Source: Micromonospora tarapacensis (GTDB taxonomy: Bacteria > Actinomycetota > Actinomycetes > Mycobacteriales > Micromonosporaceae). From it: a DNA stretch of 64,000 nucleotides. Both the position numbers and the translations under genes were made by a program. Below are positions 1 to 11,200 of the stretch, piece by piece. The notes under the pieces were generated by a model, which saw only the letters and a program-made list of their open reading frames with translations, made no database searches and was not told where the DNA came from. Within the stretch, counting starts at the first letter, position 1. Every line of letters begins with the position of its first letter. Where the stretch lies: positions 4,389,324-4,453,323 of the forward strand of contig NZ_JAHCDI010000004.1 in the NCBI RefSeq assembly GCF_019697375.1, read 5' to 3'.

Positions 1-393
1 GACCGGCAGGCGATCCTCACCCGTGACGTGCCGGTGCCGGTGGTGGCGGTGCTCGACGCGATGGTGCTCCGGCGCGGGATCAACGGCCACCCCGACATCA
101 CGCGAGAACAGATCGAACACCTGGTCAAGATCTCCGAGCTGCCGCACGTCCAGATCCTCGTGGTGCCCGAGGAGACGGGGATCTGCTCTGGGTTGCAGCG
201 AGGCTTCATCCTGGCCACCCTGAGCGACGGCTCAGTGGTGGCCCACCTCGACCACCAGGTCCGGGCGCAGATCGTCAACCACACCGACGACCTGGCCACC
301 CTTCAGCGGACCTGGGAGGCGGTTCGGGGTGAGGCGCTCCCACGCAGGCAGTCCCTCGAACTGATCAAAGAAGCGGCGCAGACATGGACATGA
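1..393 (+). CDS. XRE-family regulator, DUF5753 C-terminal domain (5' truncated)
   Basis: The reading frame is open from base 1, so the start and the usual N-terminal helix-turn-helix lie outside the window. The visible part is the C-terminal half of a DUF5753 domain, with the family-typical segments RQAILTRD, VVAVLDAMVLRRG and the ending LELIKEAAQTW. Such proteins are actinobacterial XRE regulators whose DUF5753 part is thought to sense a ligand or partner; the target here is unknown. The stop overlaps the start of the DUF397 gene (ATGA), so the two are translationally coupled, as is usual for this pair. An internal GTG at 28 is not taken as the start because the domain already runs upstream of it. 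Confidence 0.85.
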   Translation, partial: DRQAILTRDVPVPVVAVLDAMVLRRGINGHPDITREQIEHLVKISELPHVQILVVPEETGICSGLQRGFILATLSDGSVVAHLDHQVRAQIVNHTDDLATLQRTWEAVRGEALPRRQSLELIKEAAQTWT

Positions 394-584
394 CAAGTGC
401 CAGGTGGCGCAAGTCGACCTACTCGGGCAGCAACGGTGGGTCGTGTGTGGAGGTGGCGGACAACCTGACCGGCGTCGTCCTCGTGCGTGACACGAAGGAC
501 CGCGACGGCGGGACGTTGACCTTCACGCCGACCTCCTGGGCAAGCTTCGTCGGGCTGGCGAAGGAAAGCGCCCCACGCGGCTGA
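390..584 (+). CDS. DUF397 domain-containing small protein
   Basis: A 64-residue protein with the DUF397 signature: W-R-KSTYSGSNGG-C-VEVA near the N-terminus, VLVRDTKD in the middle and an F-T-P-SW-F-GLAK type end. It is almost always encoded directly after an XRE/DUF5753 gene and is believed to work with it, but the mechanism is not established. I chose the ATG at 390 because it overlaps the upstream stop as ATGA and matches the usual family start (MTSARWRKS). An ATG two codons earlier (384) is also in frame. A symmetrical hairpin follows 82 nt downstream. Confidence 0.88.
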   Translation: MTSARWRKSTYSGSNGGSCVEVADNLTGVVLVRDTKDRDGGTLTFTPTSWASFVGLAKESAPRG

Positions 585-665
585 CCACACACACCACCCA
601 GCAGCATGTGGGTGTAGCCCAAGATACTGCGCCTGACCCCTCCCCCTCCCCCCGGAGCCCTCCGC

Positions 666-736
666 CGATCATGCAGTTGTGGTGGGCTCATTGCCCCGTC
701 GCGGGGCATTTGTGAGGCACCACAACTGCATGATCG
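666..736. terminator. Nested perfect inverted repeat between convergent genes
   Basis: Arms 666-684 and 718-736 are perfect 19-bp reverse complements (cgatcatgcagttgtggtg). Inside the loop is a second perfect stem, 692-698 with 702-708 (tgccccg / cggggca). It lies between the convergent DUF397 and N-acetyltransferase genes, so a bidirectional terminator role is likely. The arm also belongs to the GATCA-tipped repeat family seen elsewhere in the window. There is no T-run, which is normal in this GC range. Confidence 0.75.
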
Positions 737-776
737 ACGAGGGGTTGGGTGGGGCAGCTGCCGGATCTCGTTGGCG

Positions 777-1316
777 TCAGAGGCGCAGCAACATCCGGGT
801 GTTGCCCAGGGTGTTCGGCTTGACCCGCTCCAGGTCGAGAAACTCGGCGACACCCTCGTCGTACGAGCGCAGCAGTTGCTCGTACACCGGGTGCGGCACC
901 GGAGCGCCGTCGATCTCGGTGAAGCCGAACGAGGCGAAGAACCGGGTCTCGAAGGTCAGCACGAAGATGCGGGCCACCCCCAACTCCCGCGCCGCCCCGA
1001 TCAGCTCGGCGACGATCCGCTGCCCGATCCGCTGCCCCCGGCAGCTCGGGTCGACCGCCACCGTGCGGATCTCGGCCAGGTCCTCCCACATCACGTGCAG
1101 CGCGCCGCAGCCCACCACCATGCCGTCGGAGACCCGGCTGGCGACCCGGAACTCCTGCACGTCCTCGTAGAGCGTCACGGTCGCCTTGCTGAGCAGCCGG
1201 CGATCGTCCGTGTAGGTGTCGACCAGCCGCCGGATCGCCCGGACGTCGGCGGTCCGGGCCCGCCGGAGCACCACCTCACCGGGCACGGCCGCGGTCGGCA
1301 CCGGCTCGGCGCTCAC
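777..1316 (-). CDS. Amino-acid N-acetyltransferase (N-acetylglutamate synthase, GNAT type)
   Basis: This 179-residue single-domain GNAT protein resembles the short actinobacterial N-acetylglutamate synthases (M. tuberculosis Rv2747 type) that acetylate glutamate as the first step of arginine synthesis. Visible features are the N-terminal VVLRRARTADVRAIRRLVD, the substrate segment GCGALHVMWEDLAEIRTVAV, the acetyl-CoA loop CRGQRIGQRIV and F-ASFGFTEID. The start is a GTG whose GTGA overlaps the stop of the upstream DUF501 gene, suggesting translational coupling. A longer in-frame extension exists upstream but runs through the DUF501 gene in another frame and is rejected. Confidence 0.88.
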   Translation of the reverse strand: MSAEPVPTAAVPGEVVLRRARTADVRAIRRLVDTYTDDRRLLSKATVTLYEDVQEFRVASRVSDGMVVGCGALHVMWEDLAEIRTVAVDPSCRGQRIGQRIVAELIGAARELGVARIFVLTFETRFFASFGFTEIDGAPVPHPVYEQLLRSYDEGVAEFLDLERVKPNTLGNTRMLLRL

Positions 1317-1870
1317 CCGACCTCCGGCGCGTCGACACAGCGACCCGTCGTCCACCAGGGCTCGACCAGGTCCAGCGTCTCGTCGCCGAACGGGTTCACG
1401 CCCGGCCCCGCGCCGAGCGCGTGCCCGAGCTGGACGTGCAGGCACTTCACCCGGCCGGGCATCCCGCCGGCCGAGATGCCGGCGATCTCGGGCACCTCGG
1501 CGATCGCCTCCCGGCGGGTCAGGTAGTCCTCGTGCGCCGCGCGGTACCGGGCGGCCAGCTCCGGGTCGGTGACCAGCCGCTCGGCCATCTCCCTCATCAG
1601 TCCCGCCGACTCCAGCCGGCTGCACGCGGCGGTCGCCCGGGGACAGGTCAGATAGAACAGCGTCGGGAACGGGGTGCCGTCGGCCAGCCGGGGGGTCGTC
1701 TCCACCACGTCGGGCAGGCCGCAGGGGCAGCGGTGCGCGACCGCCTGGGTGCCGCGGGGCGGGCGTCCGATCTGCGCGGCCACCGCCGCCAGGTCGGCCG
1801 GGGTGGCCGGCTCCCGCGCCGGTGGGGGTACGGAGGCCGCCGCCGGCTCCCGCGGTGGTACGACAGTCAC
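1313..1870 (-). CDS. DUF501 domain-containing protein
   Basis: A 185-residue protein of the DUF501 family, of unknown function. The conserved core begins around residue 25: an IGRPPRGTQAVAHRCPCGLP stretch with a CxC pair, then PFPTLFYLTCP, and GGMPGRVKCLHVQLGHAL with a further Cys and two His, a pattern that could bind metal. It lies between ftsB and the N-acetyltransferase; in mycobacteria the same order eno - divIC/ftsB - DUF501 is kept (Rv1023-Rv1025). The start is GTG with a GAGAG-type Shine-Dalgarno about 9 nt upstream. Confidence 0.88.
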   Translation of the reverse strand: MTVVPPREPAAASVPPPAREPATPADLAAVAAQIGRPPRGTQAVAHRCPCGLPDVVETTPRLADGTPFPTLFYLTCPRATAACSRLESAGLMREMAERLVTDPELAARYRAAHEDYLTRREAIAEVPEIAGISAGGMPGRVKCLHVQLGHALGAGPGVNPFGDETLDLVEPWWTTGRCVDAPEVG

Positions 1871-1899
1871 GGTGCCATCTCTCGTTCGGTGCTCGGTGC

Positions 1900-2519
1900 T
1901 CAGTCGTCGGTCCGGTTGGCGTCGGCGGCCCGCACGCTCGACCAGAGGGTGTCGTACCAGGGGTCGGGGATGACCGGGTTCGCCGGATCGTCGCCGACCC
2001 CCGCGTCCCGGGCGGCACCGTCAGGATCGTAGAGCAGGATCAGCATCTTCTCGCCGGGCCGGCGCATGAAGAACCGTTCCCGCGCCTTGGCCTCGACGTA
2101 CGCCTCGTCCTGCCACTTCTCCGCCTCGGTGGTCAGCTTGGCGATCGTCTTCCGCTGGGCCGCCTGGGATGCCTCCATCCGTTCGATGTCGGCCTGCTGA
2201 TCGAGGTAGACCCGGACGGGATAGGTGTAGGCGAGCGCCAGCGCGATCAACACCGCGAACAGCACGGTGGCCCGGCCGGTGAGACCTCGGGATCGGGGTG
2301 CGGACAGCCGGGTGACCGGGCCGCCGGCCGCCGCACGTCGGGCGGCGGCCGGTCGCTGGCGGAGCGTACGGCCTCGGCGCCGCGGGTGGCCGACGGCGCA
2401 CGACCGGCGGCGGCGCGCGACTCGGCACGGACACCGCCATCGCGGGCCGTGCCGGGTCGCCCGGCGCGGGCGGGCCGGCGGACCGGCCGCTGACCACCCG
2501 GCGTGCGGCGCTGCTGCAT
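1900..2519 (-). CDS. ftsB: Septum formation initiator FtsB/DivIC-like (frame-disrupted)
   Basis: A bitopic division protein of the divisome sub-complex. The C-terminal part is clear: one membrane span (ATVLFAVLIALALAYTYPV), a coiled coil (QQADIERMEASQAAQRKTI) and the family end ARERFFMRRPGEKML. That frame has no plausible start before the membrane span. The basic, Pro/Arg-rich cytoplasmic N-terminus (MQQRRTPGGQRP..., ATG 2519 preceded by GGAGGGG) lies in another frame, so the frame must change near 2300-2350. The span of 620 nt is one base short of a whole number of codons, which fits a single missing base. It follows eno by 27 nt, as in mycobacteria. Identity is firm; the exact start is inferred. 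Confidence 0.8.
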
Positions 2520-2546
2520 CACACCCCTCCCCCGAGGTCCGGCACG

Positions 2547-3944
<1,398 letters not shown>

Positions 3945-4051
3945 TCAACGACCACGCTCCGACATCCGACGGGTCGGACATTCCCGGATTCTCGGGCGTC
4001 AACCGACAACAGGTTTGCACGAGTGGGACCCGATCGATCAGGCTAGTCGCC

Positions 4052-4744
4052 ATGCCCGTCGCCTCGACCACCCTCCGTACGCTCGCCGTGTCGGTCATCG
4101 CGTTGCTCACCGTCACCGGCTGTCAGGCTCTGGGCGACGCCGGACGGGCCATGGGGCAGGCCGACGTCGTCAACGAGCTCGCCGCCCGGATGGACCGGGC
4201 GCTGGAGTTGACCTACTCGGCGGAGTACCAGATCCCCGGCGGGCAGCGCGCGTCGTTCGCCCAGTCCCAGGACCCGGCCCGGTCCAGCTACACCTGGCCC
4301 GGTGGGAAGCTGACGGTCACCGACGAGGCGACCACCCGCTGCGACGTCGACGACGACCGGACGGTCTGCACCCTCGATGCGCCCCCCGCCCCCAACAGCA
4401 AGCCGTCGGTGGTGGTCTTCGCCGAGGCCGAGTTGCAGGGGCTGGTCACCCCGCCGATGGTGATGGGTCGGTTGACCAGCGCCGCGCTGGACCCGGGCGC
4501 GGTCATCACCGAACGCAGCAGCACCGTCGCCGGGCACCACGCCACCTGCGTCGACGTGCGGCAGAGCGCCGAGAGCTTCACCGCCTGCGTGACCGGGGAG
4601 GGCGCGCTGGGCAGCTTCACCGGGCAACTCGACGGCCAGCCGGTCGAGCTGGCGTTGAGCCGCTACGCCGAGCAGGTCGACGGCGCCGTGTTCGACCTCC
4701 CGGCGGGCGCCGGCGTGGTGGACCGCCGGCCGGCCGGCCCCTGA
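4052..4744 (+). CDS. Putative secreted lipoprotein
   Basis: A 230-residue protein with a lipoprotein signal peptide: basic start, hydrophobic TLAVSVIALLTV and lipobox VTGC, so the mature form would carry lipid on Cys24. The rest is a hydrophilic extracytoplasmic domain with four further Cys (TRCDVDD, TVCTLD, ATCVDV, TACVTG) that could form two disulfides. I do not recognise the family. It is transcribed divergently from eno. The start ATG has no Shine-Dalgarno; a CAGGCT hexamer 7 nt upstream resembles the leaderless promoters elsewhere in the window. Confidence 0.75.
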   Translation: MPVASTTLRTLAVSVIALLTVTGCQALGDAGRAMGQADVVNELAARMDRALELTYSAEYQIPGGQRASFAQSQDPARSSYTWPGGKLTVTDEATTRCDVDDDRTVCTLDAPPAPNSKPSVVVFAEAELQGLVTPPMVMGRLTSAALDPGAVITERSSTVAGHHATCVDVRQSAESFTACVTGEGALGSFTGQLDGQPVELALSRYAEQVDGAVFDLPAGAGVVDRRPAGP

Positions 4745-4806
4745 CCCGGACTCGACACCCGCCGGTGGTACCCGGCCGGAAGACTCGAAGGCGGCACCCC
4801 GGCGCC

Positions 4807-6425
4807 TCACCCGCCGAGCAGGTGGCGCAGGTGGCGTGGCGGCGGGCTGCCGTGGGCGAGCATCTCGTCGTGCCAGTCGCGCAACGGGACGCCCTGCGGG
4901 CGGGCGGCGGCGACCCCCGCCAGCTCGCTGTAGCCGACGAAGTAGGTGGACAGTTGGGTCGAGGTGAGCAGCGCGCGGCGCCACTTGCCGGCCGCCTCAC
5001 CCTCCTCCTGGAAACCGCGCCCGGTCAGCAGCGCCATCGCCTCGGCCTCGGGCAGTTCCTCGGCGTGCACCAGCTGGTCGAGCAACGCGTTGAGGGTCAT
5101 CCGCAGCTGCATCTTCAGCTGTTGCAACCGCACCGGTAGGCCACCGAAGCCGTACCCGGCCATCAGCTCCTCGGCGTAGACCGCCCAGCCCTCGACGAAC
5201 GGGTCGGACCGGGTCAGCGCGCGTACCCGGGTGGAGCCGGCGTGGCGGCGGGCGTGGGCGAGCTGGAGGAAGTGACCGGGCATCGCCTCGTGCACGGTCA
5301 GGTTGCGGATCATGTGGTCGTTGTACTCACGGTAGAACGACTCCACCCGGTGTGCCGGCCAGTCCACCGGGGTGGGGGCGATGCAGTAGAACGTCGGCAC
5401 GTCGGCGGTCTCCAGCCCACCGGGCGCATCGCAGTAGGCCACCGCGACACCGCGGGCGAACTGCGGCATCACCTGGATGGCACACGGGTCGTCGGGCACG
5501 GTCACCAGGTCGTGGGCGCGGACGAAGTCGCTCGCCTCGTCGAGCGTGATCGAGGCCAGTTCCACGATGGTGTGGTCGTCGGGCCGCTCGGCGGCGAGCA
5601 GGTCGAGTGCGCGGCGCACCGTCTCGTCGTCGGCCGCGCCGCCGACCAGCTCGACCGCCGCGGCGCGGATCTCCTCGCCCACCCGGTCGAGGTTCGCCCA
5701 GGCCCGGCGCTGGATCTCGGCGGCACCCAGTTCGGTGTCGAGCGCGTGCCACAGCCGCGCCTCCCACCGACGCCGCCCCAACCGGGGTCGCGGCCCGGTC
5801 CCGCGTCGGCGGCCAGGCCGACGCGCAGCCAGGCGACGAACTCCTCCAGGGCGGCGATCGCCGCGGTGGCCGCCGGTTCGATCCGGTCGACCAGCGCGGG
5901 CTCCTGCGCGAGCAGCGCCGGCACCTCGTCGCGGACCAGCGCCGCCGCGCCGGTGAACTGCCCGACCGCCGTCTCGACGTGGATCCGGGGCATGTCGGCC
6001 AGCGTGACCCGGGCGGTGGCCAGCGCGTCCGGTACGGCCGCCAGGCGCCCGGCCAGGTCGGTCAGCCGGACCTCGGCCGGCGCGTAGGAACGGGCGAGGA
6101 TGGCGTGCAGCAGCGGGCCGGGGTTGTGCGCCAGCGGGTTCCACTCGTGCGCCCGGATCTCGGTGAGCTCGAACAGTTCCCGGTCGACCAGCGCGGCGAG
6201 CAGTGCGTGGTCGAGCTGCTCCGCCGGATCGAGAGCCTCCGCGTCGATCTCACACAGCACGCTCGCCGCGTCGACCAGCATCGCCCGGTCCCCCGCGACC
6301 GTGCCGGCGGAGAAGTCCGGCAACCGGTCGTCGTACCGATGGTCCCCCGCCATTCTGGCCAGCCCCGGCCGACTGGCCAGCAGCGCCTCGACGACCCGCT
6401 CCCCCACCACCCCGAAGTCCTCCAT
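4807..6425 (-). CDS. DUF885 family protein, putative metallopeptidase (frame-disrupted)
   Basis: DUF885 proteins are M1/M32-like putative zinc carboxypeptidases. The C-terminal half shows the family motif HEAMPGHFLQLAHA and the later GWAVYAEEL with its metal-ligand Glu. The N-terminal half (MEDFGVVGERVVEALLASRP to LEEFVAWLRVGLAADAGPG) and C-terminal half (RLGRRRWEARLWHALDTELG onward) are in different frames that meet at a GGGG run at 5784-5787. One extra G would give an uninterrupted 539-residue protein, the usual family length, and the span is exactly one base short of that. A sequencing deletion is the simplest reading. The start ATG has a leaderless-type TAGGGT 6 nt before it. Confidence 0.82.
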
Positions 6426-6431
6426 CCCCCG

Positions 6432-6437
6432 ACCCTA
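6432..6437 (-). promoter_or_regulatory. -10 hexamer of DUF885 gene (leaderless type)
   Basis: On the minus strand TAGGGT ends 6 nt before the ATG at 6425, so transcription would start at or next to the start codon. No convincing -35 box was seen. Confidence 0.5.
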
Positions 6438-6452
6438 ACCCGCCCTCCACCG

Positions 6453-6512
6453 CGTTGATCATCACGTGGGCGGGGACGTTCGCCGGCCGACCGGCCAACT
6501 TCGTGATCAACG
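6453..6512. repeat. GATCA-family inverted repeat
   Basis: Arms 6453-6461 (cgttgatca) and 6504-6512 (tgatcaacg) are exact reverse complements. Read inward, the second arm is cgttgatcacgaagttggcc, similar to the repeats at 23.9 and 44.5 kb. The mazG stop codon (6507-6509) lies inside the second arm. It may terminate mazG transcription; it also sits just upstream of the DUF885 promoter. Confidence 0.65.
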
Positions 6513-7490
6513 GGCTGCGGCGGGTGGGGGTTCGGTGGCGCGGATGGTCTGTGCGTGGGTGAGAGTGGTGCGTCGCAGGGCCGCTTCCGGGTCGAGATTC
6601 GCTTCGCGGGCCTGGGCGACCGCGGCGAGCAGGCTGGCGCCAAGGGCGGCCTCGGCGTCCGGCTGTGCGTCCGGCAGCGGCAGCGGCACCGTGATGCCGG
6701 CCCGGTCGGCCCGTTCCAGGACCTTCGCGGCCAGGGCGAGCGCGGGCTGGCTCACCGCGATGCCGTCGAGCGCCGAGCCGCGCGCCTTCTCGGCCTGCTT
6801 GATCCGCTCCCAGCTGGCGGTGATCTCCTCCAGCGTGCCCGCCTCGGCACCGGCGAAGACGTGCGGGTTGCGCCGGACCATCTTGTCGACCAGCCCACCG
6901 GCCACGTCGTCGACGTCCCACCGTTCGCCCTCGGGCAGTTCCTCGGCCAGCCGGGCGTGCAGCACCACCTGGAGCAGCACGTCACCCAACTCCTCGCGCA
7001 GCGCGTCGGTGTCACCGGCGGCGATCGCGTCGTACGCCTCGTAGCACTCCTCCAGCAGGAACCCCGCCAGGCTCCGATGGGTCTGCGCCCGCTTCCAGGG
7101 GTCACCGCCCGGCGATAGCAGCCGGTCCAGCACCGCCACGGCGTCCAGCAACCGGGCCCCCGGCGGATCCCACGAGCCGTACATCAGCTCCAGCTCGGCG
7201 AGCCCCGGCTCGCGGGCCAGCCGCAGACCCAGCTCCCGGGCCAGCGACTCGTCGCCGGCCGGGCCGGCCAGCCAGACCACGGTGTCGTGGGCCGCCGCCG
7301 CGTCCAGCAGCGCGGGCACCGCCGGGCCGTCGAGCACCCGCACCTGGGCATCCATCGAGCGTAGCGCCGTGACCAGCTCACTCTCCGTCCCGGCCAGCAC
7401 CGGCGCGGCGCGTACGACATCCCAGGCGGCCGCGGTCAGCAACCCGGCCGGCAACCGCGGCGAGGTGACCAGCAGGACGATCCGGGGCAC
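6507..7490 (-). CDS. mazG: Nucleoside triphosphate pyrophosphohydrolase MazG
   Basis: A house-cleaning enzyme that hydrolyses abnormal (d)NTPs to NMP and PPi. The 327-residue protein has an N-terminal domain of the kind found in actinobacterial MazG (PRIVLLVTSPRLPAGLL) and a C-terminal all-alpha MazG domain with the metal-binding EECYEAYDAI (EExxE) and EELGDVLLQVVLHA. The segment before it reads GGDPWKRAQTHRSL where many MazG have CPWD. The GTG start lies two bases after the stop of the upstream lipoprotein gene, so the genes are co-transcribed. The order mfd-lipoprotein-mazG resembles the mycobacterial mfd-mazG region. Confidence 0.93.
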   Translation of the reverse strand: MPRIVLLVTSPRLPAGLLTAAAWDVVRAAPVLAGTESELVTALRSMDAQVRVLDGPAVPALLDAAAAHDTVVWLAGPAGDESLARELGLRLAREPGLAELELMYGSWDPPGARLLDAVAVLDRLLSPGGDPWKRAQTHRSLAGFLLEECYEAYDAIAAGDTDALREELGDVLLQVVLHARLAEELPEGERWDVDDVAGGLVDKMVRRNPHVFAGAEAGTLEEITASWERIKQAEKARGSALDGIAVSQPALALAAKVLERADRAGITVPLPLPDAQPDAEAALGASLLAAVAQAREANLDPEAALRRTTLTHAQTIRATEPPPAAAR

Positions 7491-7492
7491 GC

Positions 7493-8269
7493 TCAGCCGT
7501 CGGTCGAGGCGGCCGGCTCGGTCGCCGCCGGTCGCGGCTTCGGGGTGGAGACGTCGGTGACCGCGTCGGAGCCCGGCTCACCCAGCGGTACGCCCACCGC
7601 GATGGCCTCCCCGGTGAAGCTCAGCACCGGGAACACCAGCGGCCGGTACCGGGGGCTGACCGTGACGTCGTACGCCTCGACGGCCCCGCTCAGCGAGTTG
7701 CGGGTGGCCAGGGCCTGACGCAGCTGGTCGCCGTCGAGCTGGGAGGCGGCCTGCTCGACGGTCACCTCGGGCGGCACGGCACCGGCCCGTTTGCCCGCCG
7801 CCACCAGGTCGATCAGCTCCTGCTCGGTCGGCGCCACCGGGCTACCCGCCGGGATCCCGGACAGGCAGGTGTACAGCTCGGCAACCTGCCGCACGTACCC
7901 GGTGTCGGGGCTCAGGCCGATGCCCTGGGCCACCTGGGCGGGCTCGACCTGGCTCTGCGGCCGGTAGCCCTCGGCGGCGGAGATCCGCTCGCACACCTCG
8001 CCGAGCACCATCGTGCTCACCACCTGGCTGCGCCCCGGCAGCTGCGGCTCCTGGCCGGGCAGCTGCGGCTCCTGGCCGGGCACCGTCGCGTCGGCCTCGG
8101 TCGGCGACGGGTTCTTCGCCCGCGCGTCGTCGATGACCTCGGTGACCGCGTCGTCGGTGATCCGGTGGTCACCGACGTAGGCGGCAACACCGGGCTCGGA
8201 ACGGCAACCGGTCAGGGCGACGAGACCGACCGCCAGGCTGGCGACGGCGACAAGACGGCGAGCACGCAT
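7493..8269 (-). CDS. SurA-like lipoprotein
   Basis: A 258-residue lipoprotein: basic MRARRLVAV, hydrophobic stretch and lipobox LTGC. Just after the lipid Cys comes VAAYVGDHRITDDAVTEVID, the pattern of the SurA N-terminal (chaperone-like) domain found in many actinobacterial lipoproteins; there is no PPIase domain. Residues after about 55 contain a duplicated PGQEPQL unit from a 21-bp tandem repeat. I took the ATG at 8269 because it starts a normal signal peptide; the frame is open upstream into the mfd end. It lies between mfd (22 nt) and mazG (2 nt), probably one operon. A role in folding secreted proteins is inference. Confidence 0.8.
   Translation of the reverse strand: MRARRLVAVASLAVGLVALTGCRSEPGVAAYVGDHRITDDAVTEVIDDARAKNPSPTEADATVPGQEPQLPGQEPQLPGRSQVVSTMVLGEVCERISAAEGYRPQSQVEPAQVAQGIGLSPDTGYVRQVAELYTCLSGIPAGSPVAPTEQELIDLVAAGKRAGAVPPEVTVEQAASQLDGDQLRQALATRNSLSGAVEAYDVTVSPRYRPLVFPVLSFTGEAIAVGVPLGEPGSDAVTDVSTPKPRPAATEPAASTDG
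8037..8078. repeat. 21-bp tandem duplication in lipoprotein gene
   Basis: Two identical head-to-tail 21-bp copies (8037-8057 and 8058-8078) encode the repeated PGQEPQL heptapeptide. They keep the frame and are likely variable in number between strains. Confidence 0.8.
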
Positions 8270-8291
8270 GTCGGTCACTCTCTCATGCCCG

Positions 8292-11200
8292 TCACGCAGT
8301 GGTGACACCGGCGGGTGCGCCCAGGACGTCGGAGAGGAGCTGGGCGCACCATTCGAGCAGGGCCTGGTCGCGCAGGGGCTCGCCGCCCAACCGGCGGGTG
8401 GTCGGGCGGGGCACGCTGACCTGGTCGAGGGCCACCTTGTAGACCGAGTCCGGGTGGTAGCGCTTGAGCCGCAGCTGCTTGGAGTCGGGCAGCGGCAGCG
8501 GACCGAACCGGAGGTGCCTGCCCTGCATGCTGACGTCGGTGAGGCCGTAGCGCCGGGCCAGCAGCCGGAACCGGGCCACCGCGAGCAGGTTCTGCACCGG
8601 GGCGGGTGGCTCGCCGTACCGGTCGGTCATCTCGGCGGCCACCTCGCGCAGCCGCTCGTCGTCGCGCGCCTCGGCCAGCTTGCGGTACATCTCCAGGCGC
8701 AGCCGCTCCACACTCACATAGTCGTGTGGCAGGTGCGCGTCCACCGGGAGATCGATCTTGACATCGCTCTCCTCCTCCGGCCGCTCGCCCTTGAACGACT
8801 GCACCGCCTCGCCGACCATCCGCACGTACAGGTCGAACCCGACGCCCTCGATGTGCCCGGACTGCTCACCGCCGAGCAGGTTGCCGGCGCCCCTGATCTC
8901 CAGGTCCTTCATCGCGACGTACATGCCGGCGCCCAACTCGGTGTGCTGGGCGATGGTGGCCAGTCGCTCGTGGGCGTGCTCGGTGAGCGGCTTGTCCGGC
9001 GGGTAGAGGAAGTAGGCGTACGCCCGCTCCCGGCCCCGGCCCACCCGACCGCGGATCTGGTGCAGCTGGGCCAGGCCGAGCAGGTCCGCCCGCTCCACGA
9101 TCAGCGTGTTGGCGTTCGGGATGTCGATGCCCGATTCCACGATCGTGGTGCAGACCAGGACGTCGTACTCCTTCTCCCAGAAGCCGACCATGACCTTCTC
9201 CAGGGCGTCCTCGCCCATCTGGCCGTGCGCCACCGCCACCCGGGCCTCGGGCACCAGCTCCCGCAGCCGGCGCGCCGTCCGTTCGATCGACTCGACCCGG
9301 TTGTGCAGGTAGAAGACCTGGCCGTCGCGGAGCAGCTCGCGGTGGATGGCGGCGGCCACCTGCCGGTCGTCCTGCGCACCGACCGCGGTGAGCACCGGAT
9401 GCCGTTCCTCCGGAGGGGTGGCGATTGTGGACATCTCCCGGATCCCGGTGATCGCCATCTCCAGGGTGCGCGGGATCGGGGTGGCCGACATGCTCAGCAC
9501 GTCGACCGCGGCCCGCATCGCCTTCAGGTGCTCCTTGTGCTCGACGCCGAAGCGCTGCTCCTCGTCCACGATGACCAGGCCCAACGACTTGAACCGGGTG
9601 GCCGCCTGAAGCAGCCGGTGGGTGCCGATGACGATGTCGGCGGTGCCGTCGGCGGCCATCGCCAGGGTCTGCTCGGCCTCCTTCGGCGTCTGGAACCGGG
9701 ACAGCTGCCGGATGGCGACCGGGAACTGGCTCATCCGCTCGGCGAAGGTGTTGTAGTGCTGCTGCACCAGCAGCGTCGTCGGCACCAGCACGGCGACCTG
9801 CCTGCCGTCCTGCACCGCCTTGAACGCCGCCCGCACCGCGATCTCGGTCTTGCCGTAGCCGACGTCGCCACAGATCAGCCGGTCCATCGGGACGCTCTGC
9901 TCCATGTCCCGCTTGACCTCGTCGATGGCGGCCAGCTGGTCGGGCGTCTCCTGCCAGGGGAAGGCGTCCTCCAGCTCCCGCTGCCAGGGCGTGTCCGGGC
10001 CGAAGGTGTGCCCCTTGGACGCCTTCCGGGCCGCGTAGAGCTGGATCAGCTGGGCGGCGATCTCACGGACCGCCTTGCGGGCCCGGGCCTTGGACTTCTG
10101 CCAGTCCGAGCCACCCATCTTGTGCAGGACGGGCTGCTCACCGCCGACGTAGCGGCTCAGCTGGTCGAGCTGGTCGGTGGGGACGAAGAGCCGGTCGCCG
10201 GGCTGCCCGCGCTTGCTCGCCGCGTACTCGATGACCAGGTATTCCCGGGACGCGCCGTTGACGGTGCGCTGCACCAGCTCGACGTACCGGCCGATGCCGT
10301 GCTGCTCGTGCACCACGTGGTCACCGGCCCGCAGCTCCAGCGGGTCGATGGTGTTGCGCCGCCGGCTCGGCATCCGGCGCATGTCGCGGGTCGACGCGCC
10401 CCGGCCGCCGGTAACGTCGCTGCCGGTGAGCAGCACGAACCGGGCCGCCTCATCGACGAAACCGCCGGTCAGGCTGCCGCAGGTGACCAGCAGTTCGCCC
10501 GGGGCGGGTGCGGCCGGCACCTCCTCGGTCAGCCGGGCACCCAGGCCACCGTCGCGCAGCACCTCCACTGCCCGCTGGGCGGGACCGTGCCCCTCGAAGA
10601 CCAGCGCGATCGACCAGCCCTCGCCCGCCCACCGCACCAGGTCGTCGACCACCCGGGCGGTCTCGCCGTGGTAGAGCGGTGCGGGCTGGGCGGCCAGGGC
10701 CACCGCGATCGCGTCGTCGGGGGTGACGTCGACCGCCTCCGGCTCGTCCTCCCACGGCTGCCGCGCCGGTGCGGTCGCCTGCTCCGCCAGCCCGAACGGG
10801 GACAGCGTCCACCAGGGCTGGCGCAGCGTCGCGGCGGACGCGCGTACGTCGGCGAGGGTGCGGAACGCGGCGGCGCCGAGGTCGATCGGGGCCTGGCCAC
10901 CGACGGCGGCGGCGGCCCAGCTCGCCTGGAGAAACTCGTCGGAGGTACGCACCAGGTCGTGCGCCCGGGTGCGGATGCGCTCCGGGTCGCAGAGCAACAC
11001 GTGGGTGCCGGCCGGCATGCAGTCCAGCAGCAGCTCCATCGAGTCGACGCCGATCAGCGCCGGGGCGAGGGATTCCATCCCCTCGACCGGTACGCCGCCG
11101 GCCAGCTTGTCCAGGATCTCGGCGAGTTCGGGGTGTCGCTGCGCCAGCGTGGCGGCCCGTTCGCGGACCGCCGGACTGAGCAGCAGTTCCCGGCACGGTG

